NCBI GenBank assembly: GCA_022419385.1
Contig: JAJUBI010000001.1
Span: 806,001 to 870,000, forward strand
DNA from: Paraconiothyrium sp. Pb-2020
Taxonomy: Eukaryota; Ascomycota; Dothideomycetes; Pleosporales; Didymosphaeriaceae
Direction: 5' to 3'
DNA: 64,000 bases
Both the position numbers and the translations under genes were made by a program. Of this stretch, positions 11,819-22,837 are shown in pieces. How positions within the stretch are numbered: the stretch's first letter is position 1; every line of letters begins with the position of its first letter. A model generated the notes under the pieces. That model was not told where the DNA came from, searched no databases, and saw nothing but the letters and a program-made list of their open reading frames with translations.

Positions 11819-12513
11819 ACGACGCCTTAGACGACACTGTACTCACCGAACCTTCACCTGCGGCGCCGAAATCTAGCTCGAGGCGACGATTTGTAAGCGT
11901 CAACAGCGACAAGGAGGAAGACTAGGAGCTCTACCTCTAGGTGATAGCTTTGCTTACCGACGTCTTTGAGCAGTTAACGACTTGATACGAAGGCGTATAT
12001 GGATCTTCGGCGCATGCATGTTTTTGTTAGCGCAATGTCCAAGATGTCTTCCCTTTTTGATACCCAATTCTTGGAGAGAATTTTGGTGGTACTGCGCGCG
12101 CTTGGAGGTACATGTGGAATCAGGGGTGCATTTTTTCCAAGCTCGGCCCCCTGGGGTGCGATTAACATTCATATGGGGCGTTCGGGCACGGCCATCACTA
12201 TGTTTTGGCGCGGTGGACTGGGTCTTATTGCTTTCCGAAGATAGATACACCAGGTCATGCTTTACGCATGTCATGGGCATCGTGCATGGTAAGTTTTCGA
12301 GCTTCAGACCAAATGTGCACTCGAACACCGGTTTTGATGCCATATGCACAATCAATCGTCCAGTGAAGTGAATTCGTGGGTCCTAACCATCGAAGTATAT
12401 CTCAATCGTCCCACTGTTTCCCAGCTAGACTCCTTGTTCCAAGCCCAGCCCAGTAACGCCCCTATATCCAAGTCTAGATGCAAATGCCAGCACAGCTACA
12501 AATGAAAAACGCT
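11819..12513. other. Intergenic between convergent genes
   Basis: Contains the 3' ends of the GTPase gene and of ATG27. Overlapping ORFs on both strands show no domain or codon signal. Confidence 0.6.
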
Positions 12514-13753
12514 TTAATCGTCCCACTCCTCGTCGAGATTATCGATGAGTCGGTTTTCGTCGTCGTTTCTTCGGCCGCCACGGCCGTGCTCGCGACCGAG
12601 GGAGACTCGGCTGTAGCCTCTTCGCGAGGGAAGGAAGCGTGCGCAGGAGGAGGTGAGAATGATGAACATGTCCTAAGCATCGTCAGTTGTGCGAACTCAA
12701 AGGGGTCGCGGAGGTGGAGGTCGTAGCGAGCGTTTGTTGAGGCATAGGGGTATACATACAACAATGAAACGTCCAATGCCGGCCCACATAGCGTAGTTGG
12801 GCAATTGTCTCCATCCGCGCTGGTGCATGACCGCGCGCTGGTACACGCAACCACCGATAAAGTAGACCATTACTGCAATGAGCATAATGACCCCGAACAC
12901 CCCGCCGGGACCTAATGCCTGCTCCTCGATATGGACGCCTCCGCAAGCAGCATTGGAGCGCCCCTCGAAGAAGTATACACAGTCGTCTACGGCAGCGACG
13001 AAGGAGAATGCGGTCTTGGCTAGCGGGTCGGATTCACAAAGCAAAGAGATGATGGCGGTCTTGCGGCGCTTGCCGTCCGAGGAAGGTTTCTTCTGCTTCC
13101 GTGAATCGTCGTCCTTGTCGTCCTTATCCTTGTCCTTATCCTTGTCTTTATCATCATCGTCATCAATGATTTCTCGGGCAGAGAGGTCGAGAGCGGCATG
13201 GGGAGAGCGACGGTCGCTTGATGAGGGGCAGAGAGAACCGCCTGTGTAGTTCAGGACCAGCTTGCGACCGCGGAAGACAGGCTCATAGCTTTCCAAGCTG
13301 TTATAATCGTTGTTAGCGATCAACACTCCATAAGTGGTAGTTATGTCTGCAGAGTAGCTCCAGACGCAGGATACACCAATTCTCCGCTCAACATCCGCCG
13401 GATCGGACTTACCCAAGCGCATACTGCTTCCCGCCCCTCTCATAGAAGGCACTCACATTCCTCCACAGCTCCTTATCCAAATCCTGCACGTTGTCCAGCT
13501 CCTCAATCACAGGCCCGCAGAAGTTGATCGTGAAGTTTGCGCCGTAGTCGTGACCCCGCGCATGCCAGCTGCCCTCCTCGCCCTCCTTCTGCTTCTTTCC
13601 TTCCTCCGGCGGCGCCCGATGCAGCGGGTTCAAGTCGAAAAAGCGATCGGTAGTAGGCGAGACGGCAGTGCACGGCTTCGGCGCCTTCTTGTCTGACGCG
13701 GCCGCTGCTATCCAGAGCAGCGCCACGAGCGCGGAGAGATAAGACGTCCGCAT
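12514..13753 (-). CDS. ATG27: Atg27-type autophagy membrane protein
   Basis: Type I membrane protein with a lumenal mannose-6-phosphate-receptor-like fold. In yeast Atg27 works in Atg9 trafficking for autophagy and the Cvt pathway. Exons (transcript order): 13753-13413, 13297-12760 and 12672-12514, giving 345 aa. I place the start at 13753 because MRTSYLSALVALLWIAAAAS is a signal peptide. Supporting features are paired Cys, FRGRKLVLNYTGGSLC, C..C in the lumenal part, one membrane segment (GVFGVIMLIAVMVYFIGG), and a cytosolic tail with ARFLPSRRGY and an acidic end. The lumenal domain carries an unusual Asp-Lys repeat coded by 13108-13160. The first intron has a GCTAAC branch site and acceptor ATAACAG. 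An intron may also lie in the 5' leader. Confidence 0.8.
13105..13165 (-). repeat. Asp-Lys coding microsatellite in ATG27
   Basis: Repeated CTTATC/CTTGTC hexamers on the + strand encode alternating Asp-Lys in the lumenal domain. This is low complexity and likely variable in length between strains. Confidence 0.8.
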
Positions 13754-14215
13754 GTTCCGCCGGTATCTGGAAGACAATAGCGAGTGTGGCTAGGAGAAAG
13801 CAGGAAAAAGGTGTCGCTACGTGGAAGGCATCAGCATACCAAGAGTGATGATTCCAGGCCACCTGTGGTTTGCCCGGAGCCCTGGTGCTGTTGCAGCAGG
13901 ACCCTTGTCCGGCAGCTCCTTCCTCGGGCCTAGCCCCAGCCTAACCGACTTAGGGAACCACTAAATGAGCGCGTCATTACCTCAGCCTCGCGGAAACGCG
14001 TCCTCCGGCTGGGCCTACATCGTCCCACCGTTCTACTACAAATTCTAGCTATATAAGCCTTTGTCCGCTGCTGCTCATTGACTCCGCGGCGCGCGCGAAG
14101 GTTGGTTGCAAAGTGGCATTTTGGACGGTGTTGTAATTGCACCAAAGTTCCTCGCCGAGACCCCTTTCCGTGTCGACGATAATTTTCAGAAAACAACATC
14201 CCGAAATCTGCAGAC
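13754..14215. promoter_or_regulatory. Bidirectional promoter ATG27/ERG24
   Basis: A 462-bp divergent intergenic region. TATATAAG at 14050-14057 lies 166 bp upstream of the ERG24 start. On the minus strand, GTATGC...TTCCAG between about 13770 and 13840 could be a leader intron of ATG27. Confidence 0.5.
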
Positions 14216-15790
14216 ATGGCGTCCAAACGCAAGACCGAGCCCGCAGCTGAGAAGCCGCATGGCTATGAGTTCTTTGGACCGTAAGTGCATGTTTCAATGT
14301 CATACAATTAGCTGCTAACCCCACCTAGACCTGGTGCTTTCGTCATTTCCTTCTTCTTGCCTATACTTTGTTATGCCTTCACCTTTCTATGCAATGACAT
14401 CTCGGGGTGTCCTGCACCATCGCTGCTTCATCCGTCGACTTTGGACTTTGAACAATTGAAGAAGGAAGTCGGTTGGCCTGGATTTGCTGGGTTGATCACC
14501 TGGAATGCAGTTCTCGGGAACTTCGCCTACTACTTGCTCAGTCTGGCCCTGTATGCTTTCCTCCCAGCTGAAGAGCCAGAAGGCACCGAGCTCCGGACCG
14601 GGGGAAGGCTCAAGTACCGTTTCAACGGTAAGTAATTCTTCCCGCCTGGTCACCTGACGCTCTAACATGTGGTAGCTTGGGGCTCTGGCATCTTCATCCT
14701 TGTTATTCTGGCCGCAGGAACCATTGTTGAGGGCGCTGAATTCCGTGTCTGGACCTTCATTTCTGAGAACTACATTGGACTCCTCACAACCAACATCCTG
14801 ACCTCGTACGCTTTGGCTACTTATGTGTACATCAGCTCCTTCACTGTCCAGCACCCCAAGGATCCCAGCCTGCGCGAGCTTGCACAGGGTGGCCACAGTG
14901 GCAACATGCTATATGATTGGTTTATCGGTCGTGAACTCAACCCGCGTATCACGCTGCCCGTCTTTGGTGAAATCGACATCAAGACCTGGGCCGAAATCCG
15001 CCCCGGCATGCTCGGCTGGGTGATCCTCGATCTTGCTTTCATCATGCAGCAGTACCGCAACTTCGGAAAGGTCACCGATTCAATCATTCTTGTTACATTC
15101 GCACAGACTTTCTACGTCTTTGACTGCTACTACATGGAGCCCGCCATGCTGACCACCATCGACATCATCAGCGACGGGTTCGGACTCATGCTCGCCTTTG
15201 GCGATCTCGTTTGGGTACCCTTTACATACAGCCTGCAAGCCCGTTACCTAGCCACTTACCCCGTGGAACTTGGTATCCGCGGCTTGGTACCCATCTTCGC
15301 GGTTCAAGCAGTTGGTTACTACATCTTCCGCTCCGTCAACAACGAGAAGAACCGCTTCCGCACAAACCCTGACGACCCACGTGTTAAACACCTCAAGTAC
15401 ATCGAAACCGCATCCGGCTCCAAGCTTCTCATTACTGGCTGGTGGGGCACCGCGCGCCACATCAACTACCTCGGCGACTGGTTCATGTCGTGGTCGTACG
15501 TCCTTCCCACTGCTGCTGCTGGCTACGTCATCCGAAACGCAGCAACACATCCCGTCGATGCCTCGTCCCAGGATGCCGTCTTCTTCCAGAACTCATACCA
15601 GAAGTATGTCATCCCTGGAGAGGCCAAGGGCTGGGGCATGATCGTCACGTACTTCTTCATGGTGTACTTCGCTGTCTTGCTTATCCACCGCGAGCGCCGC
15701 GACGAGGAGAAGTGCCGCAGGAAGTATGGCAAGGACTGGGAGAGGTACTGCGAGTTGGTGCCGTACAGAATTGTGCCTTATGTCTATTAG
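14216..15790 (+). CDS. ERG24: Delta(14)-sterol reductase
   Basis: Ergosterol biosynthesis enzyme of the ER membrane that reduces the C14-C15 double bond left by Erg11, using NADPH. Exons 14216-14280, 14329-14627 and 14676-15790 give 492 aa. Introns have GTAAGT donors and GCTAAC/CTAAC branch sites. Multiple hydrophobic segments are present. Family signatures are visible: LLITGWWGTARHINYLGD and the C-terminal KYGKDWERYCELVPYRIVPYVY. Length and motifs fit ERG24/lamin-B-receptor-type reductases better than ERG4, although both belong to one family. The gene is intact. It diverges from ATG27 and is followed 30 bases after its stop by a hairpin repeat array. Confidence 0.93.
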
Positions 15791-15820
15791 CTTGGACGAG
15801 GAATCAGGGGATGAGAGATG

Positions 15821-16233
15821 TAACGCTATCGGATCAGCTGGATCTGATTAGAGACGTGCATTCGTCTATATTATAGTAGGGGTTGAAAGGATTGATGCGA
15901 TGCTATCGCTGCCTAGCGATCAAAGACATGCATCAAGAAGAGTTTGGACGGAGAGGTGCCATGCTATCGCTGAGCGATCGAAGACATGCGCCACCAAAAC
16001 ATAAACAACTAGGATGGGATGCTACCGCTGGGAACGCGGTTGAAGACATACATCCACACCGGTGCAACGCTATCGCTACCTAGCGGTTAAAGACGTGCAT
16101 TCTGGTAATCTTTAATACGTAGATGAGAGAGACGGTACCTTGCTATTTGGCTTGGAAGATAGCTGAATTAAAGACTTGCACCCACTACAATGACTGTACT
16201 TTCATAGTGCACAATGATTAACACGCGCACTCC
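15821..16233. repeat. Array of related hairpin repeats after ERG24
   Basis: At least six degenerate units, each a short hairpin followed by a box close to AAAGACRTGCAYYC. They lie at 15821-15864, 15894-15934, 15958-15992, 16016-16055, 16064-16102 and 16137-16183, with a weaker one at 16203-16233. The clearest stems are ATCGCT/AGCGAT (unit 2), ACCGC/GCGGT (unit 4), ATCGCT/AGCGGT (unit 5), GCTAT/ATAGC (unit 6) and ATCAG/CTGAT (unit 1). The stem sequence changes while pairing is kept. Spacing varies from about 48 to 76 bases. The array may fall in the ERG24 3' UTR. I do not recognise the element. Confidence 0.75.
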
Positions 16234-16534
16234 AGTACAAGGTATATACCTTCGGCCTCACAAGGTACATCGCACCGTGTTCTTTGTACCCCACTACCCG
16301 AACTTCCATCCATAATCCCAATGGCCGCTCAAACAATCCATGCAAGAAGCCAAGCAAGATTACACCCATGCCAAAATCAAAAGCCTTCAAACCTCTCCGC
16401 TGCCTGAATTAATCCTCTTCATAGCTCTCAATGGCCCCTCGAACGATCCAATAAAGAAGCTCAGCATGATTAGAGCCGTGCCAGAATCCCGGCCATTCAT
16501 CCCTCATCCTCTCTTGCGCCGGTTAGCCGCAACA
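16234..16534. other. Intergenic, possible weak repeat copies
   Basis: No gene seen. Stretches at about 16340-16375 and 16455-16490 share the ATTA(C/G)A...(C/G)TGCC pattern with the array upstream and may be further decayed copies. Confidence 0.4.
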
Positions 16535-16849
16535 CTACTTCCGAGCGCTATCATCGTTCTCCTTGCCCCTAGGGCGGAACTGCAATGCGCCGTGGAAGTT
16601 TCGGCGTTCCTGCTCCTTCTCCTCGAAGGTGTGGTTAGGAGACCACTTGTGTCCGAAAGCGCCAGCCAGATCGTCCATTGGCCCGTTCTTCGGGTGATCG
16701 ACCTTGGTATCGGCGAGATGCTCGGCGAGGTCGTCAATCGAGGGGGCCTTGTAGGGCGGCGGTGCGAACTGCGGCGTGGTGGTCTTGTAGGTCTGGTCGG
16801 GTGTTGAGGGAGCTTCGGCTGAAGGCGCCTTGGTATTGTCTGACGACAT
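16535..16849 (-). CDS. Small hydrophilic hypothetical protein
   Basis: A 104-aa protein, start ATG 16849 (MSSDNTKAPS). The frame is open further upstream, but the segment before this Met runs through the TATA-containing promoter. It is Pro/Thr-rich at the N-terminus, then shows APSIDDLAEHLADTKVDHPKNGPMDDLAGAFGH-like conserved-looking charged sequence (about residues 36-68) and a basic tail. No membrane segment or signal peptide. Family not recognised. Confidence 0.6.
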   Translation of the reverse strand: MSSDNTKAPSAEAPSTPDQTYKTTTPQFAPPPYKAPSIDDLAEHLADTKVDHPKNGPMDDLAGAFGHKWSPNHTFEEKEQERRNFHGALQFRPRGKENDDSARK

Positions 16850-16933
16850 GCTGGAGCTGGAATTGTGAGTAAACTTTCGGTAGAGGGTGTGGGGTAATCG
16901 TTTATGGGATAAGCATTGGTGTGATGTTATGGG

Positions 16934-16941
16934 TTTATATA
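16934..16941 (-). promoter_or_regulatory. TATA element of the 16849 gene
   Basis: TATATAAA on the minus strand, 85 bp upstream of the chosen ATG. It supports that start over the longer frame. Confidence 0.5.
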
Positions 16942-17608
16942 GGCAGTGAATGGTGTGGTGATGGCGTGTCAACGATGTGTTGGATGAATAACGGTGAAGT
17001 GGACTTGTCATGATCGCGTCCGCGTTTGCGACAAGACTATAAGAGTAGTGCACTGTTTGATAGATAGGTACAGAAGTAGTCGCGCGATGCCAAGGATTAC
17101 TTGTTGCATACGGAAATAACGTATGAGTACTGACTGATGTGTTGTTTCCGGATCTGTTAGCAGATTTCGATACCTACATACCCAGGTGTCATATACGTCT
17201 TTCAGAGTTCGTCAATAGACACATGCCTGCCACGACCTTTGTGTAACCACCAATACCACTGCCTTTCTCATGAAAAGAAAAGGCTAGTTAGATTGGTTGT
17301 AGTGATAATAAAATACCTAAAGAGTGTAGTGGTTGGGTATCCCATATTCAGCTCAGGTGAAAATCTTCTTGGATCGTGCATCGCCAGCGCGTGTTAAAGA
17401 CGCGTCAGTACATGACCACCGTGATCTCTTTGGCCCCCTCTAGGTTTATGTATGCATGCGCACGAAGCCTAATATCAATACCACTTGCACTCTCAATCCT
17501 TTCGACTCGCGCATCCAGACTTGCGTAAACGTGGGTTGACTGGAGTTGTCGATAAATCAGTCTTATCCATCATATTCCTGATTAACTGCTATTCCGATTT
17601 CTTTCATA
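16942..17608. other. Intergenic, no gene seen
   Basis: Divergent intergenic region between the 104-aa gene and the next + gene. Nothing recognised. Confidence 0.6.
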
Positions 17609-18992
17609 ATGCAGGATCCGGTAAGCCTAGAGTTCACTCGAGGGAATGACCTAGCTAACATGAATACCATAGATGGTACTTCGTGGTCAGGGATTGCCTC
17701 GCTCACGAGCAATGAACTTCGTCTTTCCTGCTGACCCTGAGCTATCTCGCCGTTCGACTGTACCAGGATCTTCGCAAAGCCGCCGCAGCTCGCGTAGATG
17801 GTCCAGTCTTCGCGAATCACGTTCTTCGAGCGCTGTCTTTTCTGAGCCCGTGTCGCGGCGAAACTTGTCTGGAGAAGCAACTTGGCAGACCATATCACGA
17901 TCTAGTGATATGCCCTATGAGCTCCCTACCATGGATTCGGATCTTCAAGAGTGGTGCACAACGCTTCTGAACTTCATCGACCGAGACGACTTGGAGATTG
18001 CTGCACCATCTGGAGATAGTCCTGGTGACCACGATGCAGATCGAAGCTGGATGACGAACACTACAGAGTCACTACCACACCTCAGCGATATAAGCGTGCA
18101 AGAACCGACAACATCATCGCCGCTGCATCGTCGTACCACTATCAAGCAACGTCACCGGAATGTGACCGCTTTTGCTCTGCCTGAGGCTTCATTGGCGGAT
18201 TCGGTAGCAAATTCAGCAGAGGATACGAATGAGACGCACTTTAGTTTTGGATCTCCGGTAGAAGACTTCGCACTACCTTCCAGCAACACGTTGGTGACCG
18301 GAACATCAGGAGGGTACCGAAATGAGCCGCAAGCTGCAGGCAGTGGACGGACACCGCCGAACCACCATCCGGACACGCTCAGAATCCTCGAAGGCAATGG
18401 ACCCTTCGTACTTGACGCAAGGGACATTAGCCGCTCCCAGTTCCACCCAGGGCACTACGACACCGAAGATACTACCACATTGGGAAGCTCTACGCACCTG
18501 CAAATGATGCTTCAACGAAATGTCGTGGGTGGAAGTACAGCAGAGCGACAGGTCCATCCGTGGACGTCTGGGGTGTTCAATGACTTGGGAGAGGGCATTG
18601 TATGGTACCTTGATAACATGGGAGATGCAACCGCTGCTGCAGAAGGAGAGGGGCTCCCGTCGCTTGCGGATACTCAACGCGGGTCCGGCACTGAGAGCGG
18701 AGACACAGCAGGGCATTTGGAGGACCGGTTAGAAGGCGAGATACTGTCGTTGCGTGATGGCGTTGAAGGTGCACCCCACGCAGACGAAGGCGAAGACGTG
18801 CCTTCGCGTGCGGACGCTCGATCCGGGCATGACGTCGAGCGCGACCATGTAGTGGAGGATCTGGAAGACCTATCTTCGAGCTCGATGGTCACGCCACCGC
18901 CTTCACTGATTATTCCTCCCGTCCGCGCCTCGAGCAAGAAGAAGCGTTTCGGACGATTTGGGCGCTGGTTGAAGAGGATTGTAACACGCTAG
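17609..18992 (+). CDS. Hypothetical Ser/acidic-rich protein
   Basis: About 443 aa, no family recognised. A tiny first exon (17609-17620, coding MQDP) is joined to 17673-18992. The intron has donor GTAAGC, a GCTAAC branch site and acceptor ATAG, phase 0. An alternative start is the ATG at 17673. The protein is Ser- and Arg-rich at the N-terminus, largely disordered and acidic in the second half, and ends in a basic amphipathic tail (KKKRFGRFGRWLKRIVTR) that could bind a membrane or nucleic acid. It looks lineage-restricted. Confidence 0.6.
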
Positions 18993-20138
18993 AAAGATGT
19001 GGCTCTTGAGATCTTGGGGTCGTGGTTGGATAAGGAACGCGGGTTGGTGAACAACTTGAGGTGTACCGGGATCATATCTGTTTGATGGTATTTGAACGCA
19101 GCGGGGTGGAAGAAATTGTTCAGGATAGCGGGGTCACGTTTGAGAAAGTACATTGTGAAGTACCCTGCTAGGCGTGCTCTCGCCTACGACCTAAGACCTA
19201 TCACTTACTAGCGTACCCTTTATTATTGGCATTGCCACCCACACTGTAGCCCATCTTCTTGAAGGCCGTGTCAAAAAACAGACTTGCAACTTTACTTTCT
19301 AGATTTATGATGCTTTTAGAATTATCACTCCCAAGTCTCGTACTAATCCGTGGTGAGTGAGTAGGAAAAACTCGGGATGCTTCAGCGAGTGCGAGTCTAA
19401 CGGCAGCACGACGGTTACGAAGGCCATGCCCTCCGCCGAATAATCTACTTAGTATGATGTCATGTCATACGAGCCGTTCCATTGCGGTCTGAGATATACC
19501 TCGTGATCTCTGCCTGAATTCTGACTCATACGGCTCCCACACCTGAAGAATCGTCTCTACCCACGAAGCCTGAAACGTTCACTTGGGCGTCGTATTAGGA
19601 AAGTTGTAATAGGAAGGGCTTCTCGATTTGGCCTTGTGTCGGCGATCAATCTGGTGTGTGGCTGCTGCTCAGCTGCTTGCTTGACTGACAAGCGGGGCCT
19701 GGAGTGAAAGAACATGCACGTGATCGTTGCTTGGCGCGGCATGCATTCACCCGGTTCGGTGCCTGCCCGATACGGTGCCAAGGTTGGTGAGCGCGCACCA
19801 CACCGCACATAGATCACTTTCCTTTTCACTCGCACCGCGCATGGGCTTCTAGCAACTTCGGCTGTCGTCAGGGCAAACCGTCATCGTTAACCAGAGTATT
19901 CTTTCGCTAAGCGTTTTTCACACACAACCCGCGATATACAAAAGGCCACGGCATAGACTGCTTCATAACTCGTTACCCTACGCATCGACTTGACCCCTCG
20001 ACGACTTCACGCCCCAGCTGCTGATACCCAGATCAACGCAGACCCCGACGCCATACTTGGCTATAAAGTGAGGAGTTTGACTGAGAACAAGACTAGATCC
20101 ACAAGGCGCTCACTCTACACCCTCGACCAAGAGCCAAT
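18993..20138. other. Intergenic, no gene seen
   Basis: 1.1 kb without a supported ORF. The last 200 bases are C/A-rich with a GCTATAAAG element at 20050-20058, probably the promoter and leader of the next gene. Confidence 0.55.
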
Positions 20139-21569
20139 ATGACGACGTACTTTTACCGCAACCCGGATGGCTCGGGGTACAGCCACGTGCTCCCCAATCT
20201 CGCACCGGTGTACTTTGCAAGTGCACTGGTTCCTGGTTCCGTTTTGGGGCATCATTGGCAGCATATGGACCCACAAGCGACAGCCCCCAGCAACACGGTC
20301 GACCATGGCCCAGATGAAGATTGTAAAACTCGTGATGACGAGTGGCACGAGACCGACGACGGTTACTATTCAGATCCAGCCGACAAACCTTTAGGTGGCG
20401 ACTACTTCGACTGCGCAATATCTGGTGGCTCGCCATGTGGCATGGACAGCCTTGGTCTGCCCTTGATGTCCCAATATGGTGGCAACATGTTCAGATACCC
20501 CGACCCTGACTCGATTCGTGATTACCACACTCTCCATTCGCTGTTGCCTTACATCCAGCCTGCACGACTGCAAAATTGTGTTCTCGGACGTACGCTCGAT
20601 ATCGTTGAGGAAGGCACCGACCACAAATTCGCCGCTACCGTACCGGAGAAGATGCTGGCTCTATTCTGCGGCCGCAAGATACTCAATCGATTTCTCCGGA
20701 CACTCGAACGTGAGGACAATGTGAACTGGACAGGAGGTCCTGTGGCCCAAGAACTCCGGTTTCCTCGCCAATACGTCAATCACGTTGGCGTAAAAATATT
20801 GATCGCCTGGATGCACCGCGCGTGCCGAACTCCGAAGAAAGAGATGAAGCAGATCCGTATCCCGAAGAACTTGTTCGCAGCCTTGTCCTTATCACGGGCG
20901 CTCACAGCGTTCAGTCTGCACCGCGACGCTAACAGGGTCGATAAGTTCATTGCTGAACACCATTACAAGCGACCAATGTACCCGGATGAGATCATCTCCA
21001 TCTGGAATTGCCTGCCGAAGGACAGCAAGTACATCTATCGCATGGTCGAAGATCTACGCAAGAAGCGTTATGAGTACGAGAATGGAGACAAGAAGGCGCT
21101 TCCGGATGCAGAAAAGGTGCTGGCGTTCTTGGAAGAGCATCCCGAGCTCAAGGCGCGCGTCGATGACAAGGATTACAACGATCGCGAGGAATATCGGCCC
21201 TTCTTTGGGACTGAGTGGTGCCAACGAGCCGCACTACAGACGGAACAGATGTTGGCAGGGCACGTGAGTGTGAAAGATGGTGAGACGTTCATGTCTGGAG
21301 AGTGGCATTGCAAGGACGCTATGCCCCAGCCGCAAGGCGAGAATCATGACTCCGGACGTCAGCGCTACGATCAAGATGAATGTCGTGCGCAGCCTCGAAA
21401 GCCTATGCAAACATTGAAGAATCGTGAGGCCAAAACGCCTCCCGTTGCCTGGCCTCGGTTCGAAAAGAGCATGGTTCTCAAGATCGTAGACACTAAGGAG
21501 AAGGGAAGTGGCGACGCTGACGAGACAACGGACTCGACCTACGGTAGTGAGGACAAGTCTCTACAGTGA
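20139..21569 (+). CDS. Hypothetical protein with BTB-like helical domain
   Basis: Single-exon 476-aa protein. The N-terminal third is acidic and disordered. Residues about 165-320 form a globular domain (AATVPEKMLALFCG, ILIAWMHRACRTP, ALTAFSLHRDANRVDKFI, YPDEIISIWNCLPKDSKY) that I can align by eye with a domain of the protein at 51950-54538. The pattern resembles degenerate BTB-type domains of many Dothideomycete hypothetical proteins, but this is inference. The C-terminal 120 residues are charged and disordered. No catalytic motif. Confidence 0.7.
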   Translation: MTTYFYRNPDGSGYSHVLPNLAPVYFASALVPGSVLGHHWQHMDPQATAPSNTVDHGPDEDCKTRDDEWHETDDGYYSDPADKPLGGDYFDCAISGGSPCGMDSLGLPLMSQYGGNMFRYPDPDSIRDYHTLHSLLPYIQPARLQNCVLGRTLDIVEEGTDHKFAATVPEKMLALFCGRKILNRFLRTLEREDNVNWTGGPVAQELRFPRQYVNHVGVKILIAWMHRACRTPKKEMKQIRIPKNLFAALSLSRALTAFSLHRDANRVDKFIAEHHYKRPMYPDEIISIWNCLPKDSKYIYRMVEDLRKKRYEYENGDKKALPDAEKVLAFLEEHPELKARVDDKDYNDREEYRPFFGTEWCQRAALQTEQMLAGHVSVKDGETFMSGEWHCKDAMPQPQGENHDSGRQRYDQDECRAQPRKPMQTLKNREAKTPPVAWPRFEKSMVLKIVDTKEKGSGDADETTDSTYGSEDKSLQ

Positions 21570-21966
21570 GCTGGAGTTCCGAGCTTGGAGGCGAAAGTTG
21601 AAGAAGGATCCGGGTCTGTAGCTGTAGCTTGTGTGAACAACAGCGAGCATCTGTGATTCTGGGTACATATGAGGATTATATGGTATTTGCGTGTTTCGAT
21701 GTTTCAAGTTTTCGCATACATGTAAACGACACCTAGATAAGGAGTAGGCGGTCATGGTAAACCTAAGGGAATTCCCAAAGTCGATGAACGATCACCGAAG
21801 CGTTCCCGGTGCCCGCTGATCTTGTATGAAACAATCATGATGTTTTAGTTATATCGACTGGAGAAAACTTCTGGTGATCATCTCCGTGTACCAGTTGGTT
21901 ATGATATCGGGTCCTTCTGTACTGTCCACAAAGCTACTTATTTACCTAAAGCCTATCAACAGTCAG
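21570..21966. other. Intergenic between convergent genes
   Basis: 3' regions of both neighbours. Nothing recognised. Confidence 0.6.
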
Positions 21967-22837
21967 TCAAGTCGCTTGAGCAGGCACCGAGAGAGTGAAT
22001 TTTACCTTGTCAACCATCGCTTGGCCTGTCATCATTACGTTTGCCGCAGCACTCTTCAAGGTACCGCCTACCAACATGAACGTCGCAGCCTCCACCTTCA
22101 AGCCCTTCGATTCCAAAAACTTCTGTGTATTAAACCCCCATCTATCTTTCAGATCTTGCACATCTTCCTTTTGCGCGCCCTTGAAAGCAGCTGCATAGGG
22201 TTCCTGCAGCTTTTGCAAATCTTCTGCTGACACGGAGACCTGTTCTGGGCCACCTGAAGCTGGTCGAGCTAAGATGAAGACGTATCGATGAGGCCTAGGT
22301 GACACATAATTTGGAAGGGGTGCAGGTCCGATGTAAGGCGAGATGTCATTTGGGGTGCTGGATTGGACGGCAAGCTCGCCATCGTTTTTCACAGATACAT
22401 TGGTTGAGAGCCAGTGCCGAACTTGACCAAAATTTTGGTCGTTATCTGCCATGAGATCCTAAGCTCACTATCAGTATCTGTGTGACCAGAAGGACGGTAT
22501 CGGACGATGTCCAACAGCTAAGCCGCAGAGTGAATGGGTCAGCTCGTGCTTACAGGGTCAGTCAGGATGAGCACATAGTCGCTGCGTTCTTCTTTGGGCT
22601 ATTCCTGTCAGTCGGTCCGACGATACTGCTTCACGAAAAGTATACAAAACATACCGGAGGGCTCAAGAGAAGCTTGGGCTCGGGCTGCGTCTCCTCTCGG
22701 CCAAGTTCCTTTCCAGGCGCATCCAATGTGGTGTCCGGGAACTTGACTTTTAGGTCGTATGAAAGCTGTGTCCCTTCCGGCAAGACATCAGGGATGACCT
22801 TGTGTTCGCGCAATATTTGTTGCTTGTCTTGAGACAT
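21967..22837 (-). CDS. Phosphatidylethanolamine-binding protein (PEBP) family
   Basis: PEBP/TFS1-like cytosolic protein of 239 aa. In yeast, Tfs1 inhibits carboxypeptidase Y and affects Ras signalling; the role here is not known. Exons: 22837-22655, 22598-22554 and 22458-21967, phase 0 throughout. Introns have donors GTATGT and GTAAGC. Family features are the opening VIPDVLPEGTQLSYDLKVKF, the DPD motif (VLILTDPDLM, split by the second intron), GQVRHWLSTNV and the ligand-pocket segment SPYIGPAPLPNYVSPRPHRY. The DPDLM sequence departs from the common DPDAP. Apparently intact. Confidence 0.85.

Noticed and set aside
11722..11925. Acidic 67-codon frame overlapping the end of the GTPase gene
   Set aside because: The spliced GTPase frame passes through to its own stop at 11818, and no splice signal leads into this other frame.
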